A stretch of 64,000 nt of DNA from NCBI GenBank assembly GCA_027493525.1, contig JAOSKN010000001.1, forward strand, positions 434,001 to 498,000. Reading direction: 5' to 3'. The position numbers and the translations under genes were made by a program. Position 1 is the first letter of the stretch. Each line of letters opens with the position of its first letter. A model generated the notes under the pieces. It saw only the letters and a program-made list of their open reading frames with translations. It did no database searches and was not told the DNA's origin. Positions 59,795 to 64,000 of the stretch are shown here, in pieces. Source of the stretch: Planctomycetota bacterium. GTDB lineage: Bacteria > Planctomycetota > SZUA-567 > H5-PLA8.

Positions 59795-64000
<4,206 letters not shown>

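Overview
The window is high-G+C bacterial DNA (roughly two thirds G+C by eye) with about 50 protein genes, short intergenic gaps (none over 300 bases) and no rRNA, tRNA or CRISPR array that I could recognise. Several features point to the PVC superphylum, most likely Planctomycetota. There is a 'small basic protein' of the type known from Planctomycetes, Verrucomicrobia and Chlamydiae (1812-2081, minus). Two Ser/Thr kinases carry an N-terminal GspE/MshE-like domain. An ECF sigma factor is fused to a membrane anchor and a surface-type domain. There are also a formylglycine-type sulfatase, a DUF4091 protein and many exported HEAT or alpha/alpha-toroid proteins. An outer membrane with heptosylated LPS is implied by hldD-hldE (3806-6270) and an LptD-like protein (51005-53962).

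Layout. 1-10 kb: HEAT proteins, a nuclease-like protein, acyl-CoA dehydrogenase, an anti-sigma-like zinc finger, the heptose pair hldD/hldE, an oxidoreductase and a membrane/HEAT protein. 10-17 kb: a metallo-beta-lactamase-fold hydrolase, a large secreted matrixin-like metalloprotease, a ThuA-like protein and a kinase. 17-24 kb: an unusual M28 peptidase/AAC(3) acetyltransferase fusion, a WalJ/YycJ-like hydrolase, a UVR-motif protein, a Tat-exported superoxide dismutase and a TIM-barrel isomerase. 24-29 kb: a sulfatase, then a three-gene catabolic operon (PhyH dioxygenase, Gfo/Idh dehydrogenase, sugar isomerase) divergent from an AraC regulator. 29-39 kb: two more members of the membrane/HEAT family, an aminotransferase, an hsp20 pair behind a sigma-54-like promoter, a toroid enzyme-like protein, a 1019-residue receptor kinase and a lipoprotein. 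39-45 kb: miaB, an iron alcohol dehydrogenase, CBS-domain proteins, AIM24 and another Gfo/Idh enzyme. 45-57 kb: envelope-directed proteins, the LptD-like protein and the sigma-factor fusion. 57-64 kb: a DUF4091 protein and rpoC, which runs off the right edge.

Two themes stand out. First, two inverted-repeat elements of about 165 bp (20040-20203 and 33391-33555) have different terminal stems but share an internal core, and both abut the TAG stop of the gene to their left. Second, four intergenic spots hold 7-bp-periodic repeats, three of them arranged as inverted arms. I found no transposase or other protein that would explain either.

Eight single-run homopolymer length changes disrupt reading frames, including one in the essential rpoC. 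Most are 5-base runs. They are more likely consensus errors than biology, so those genes are described as repaired full-length proteins. All functional calls rest on motif recognition by eye; no database search was possible.
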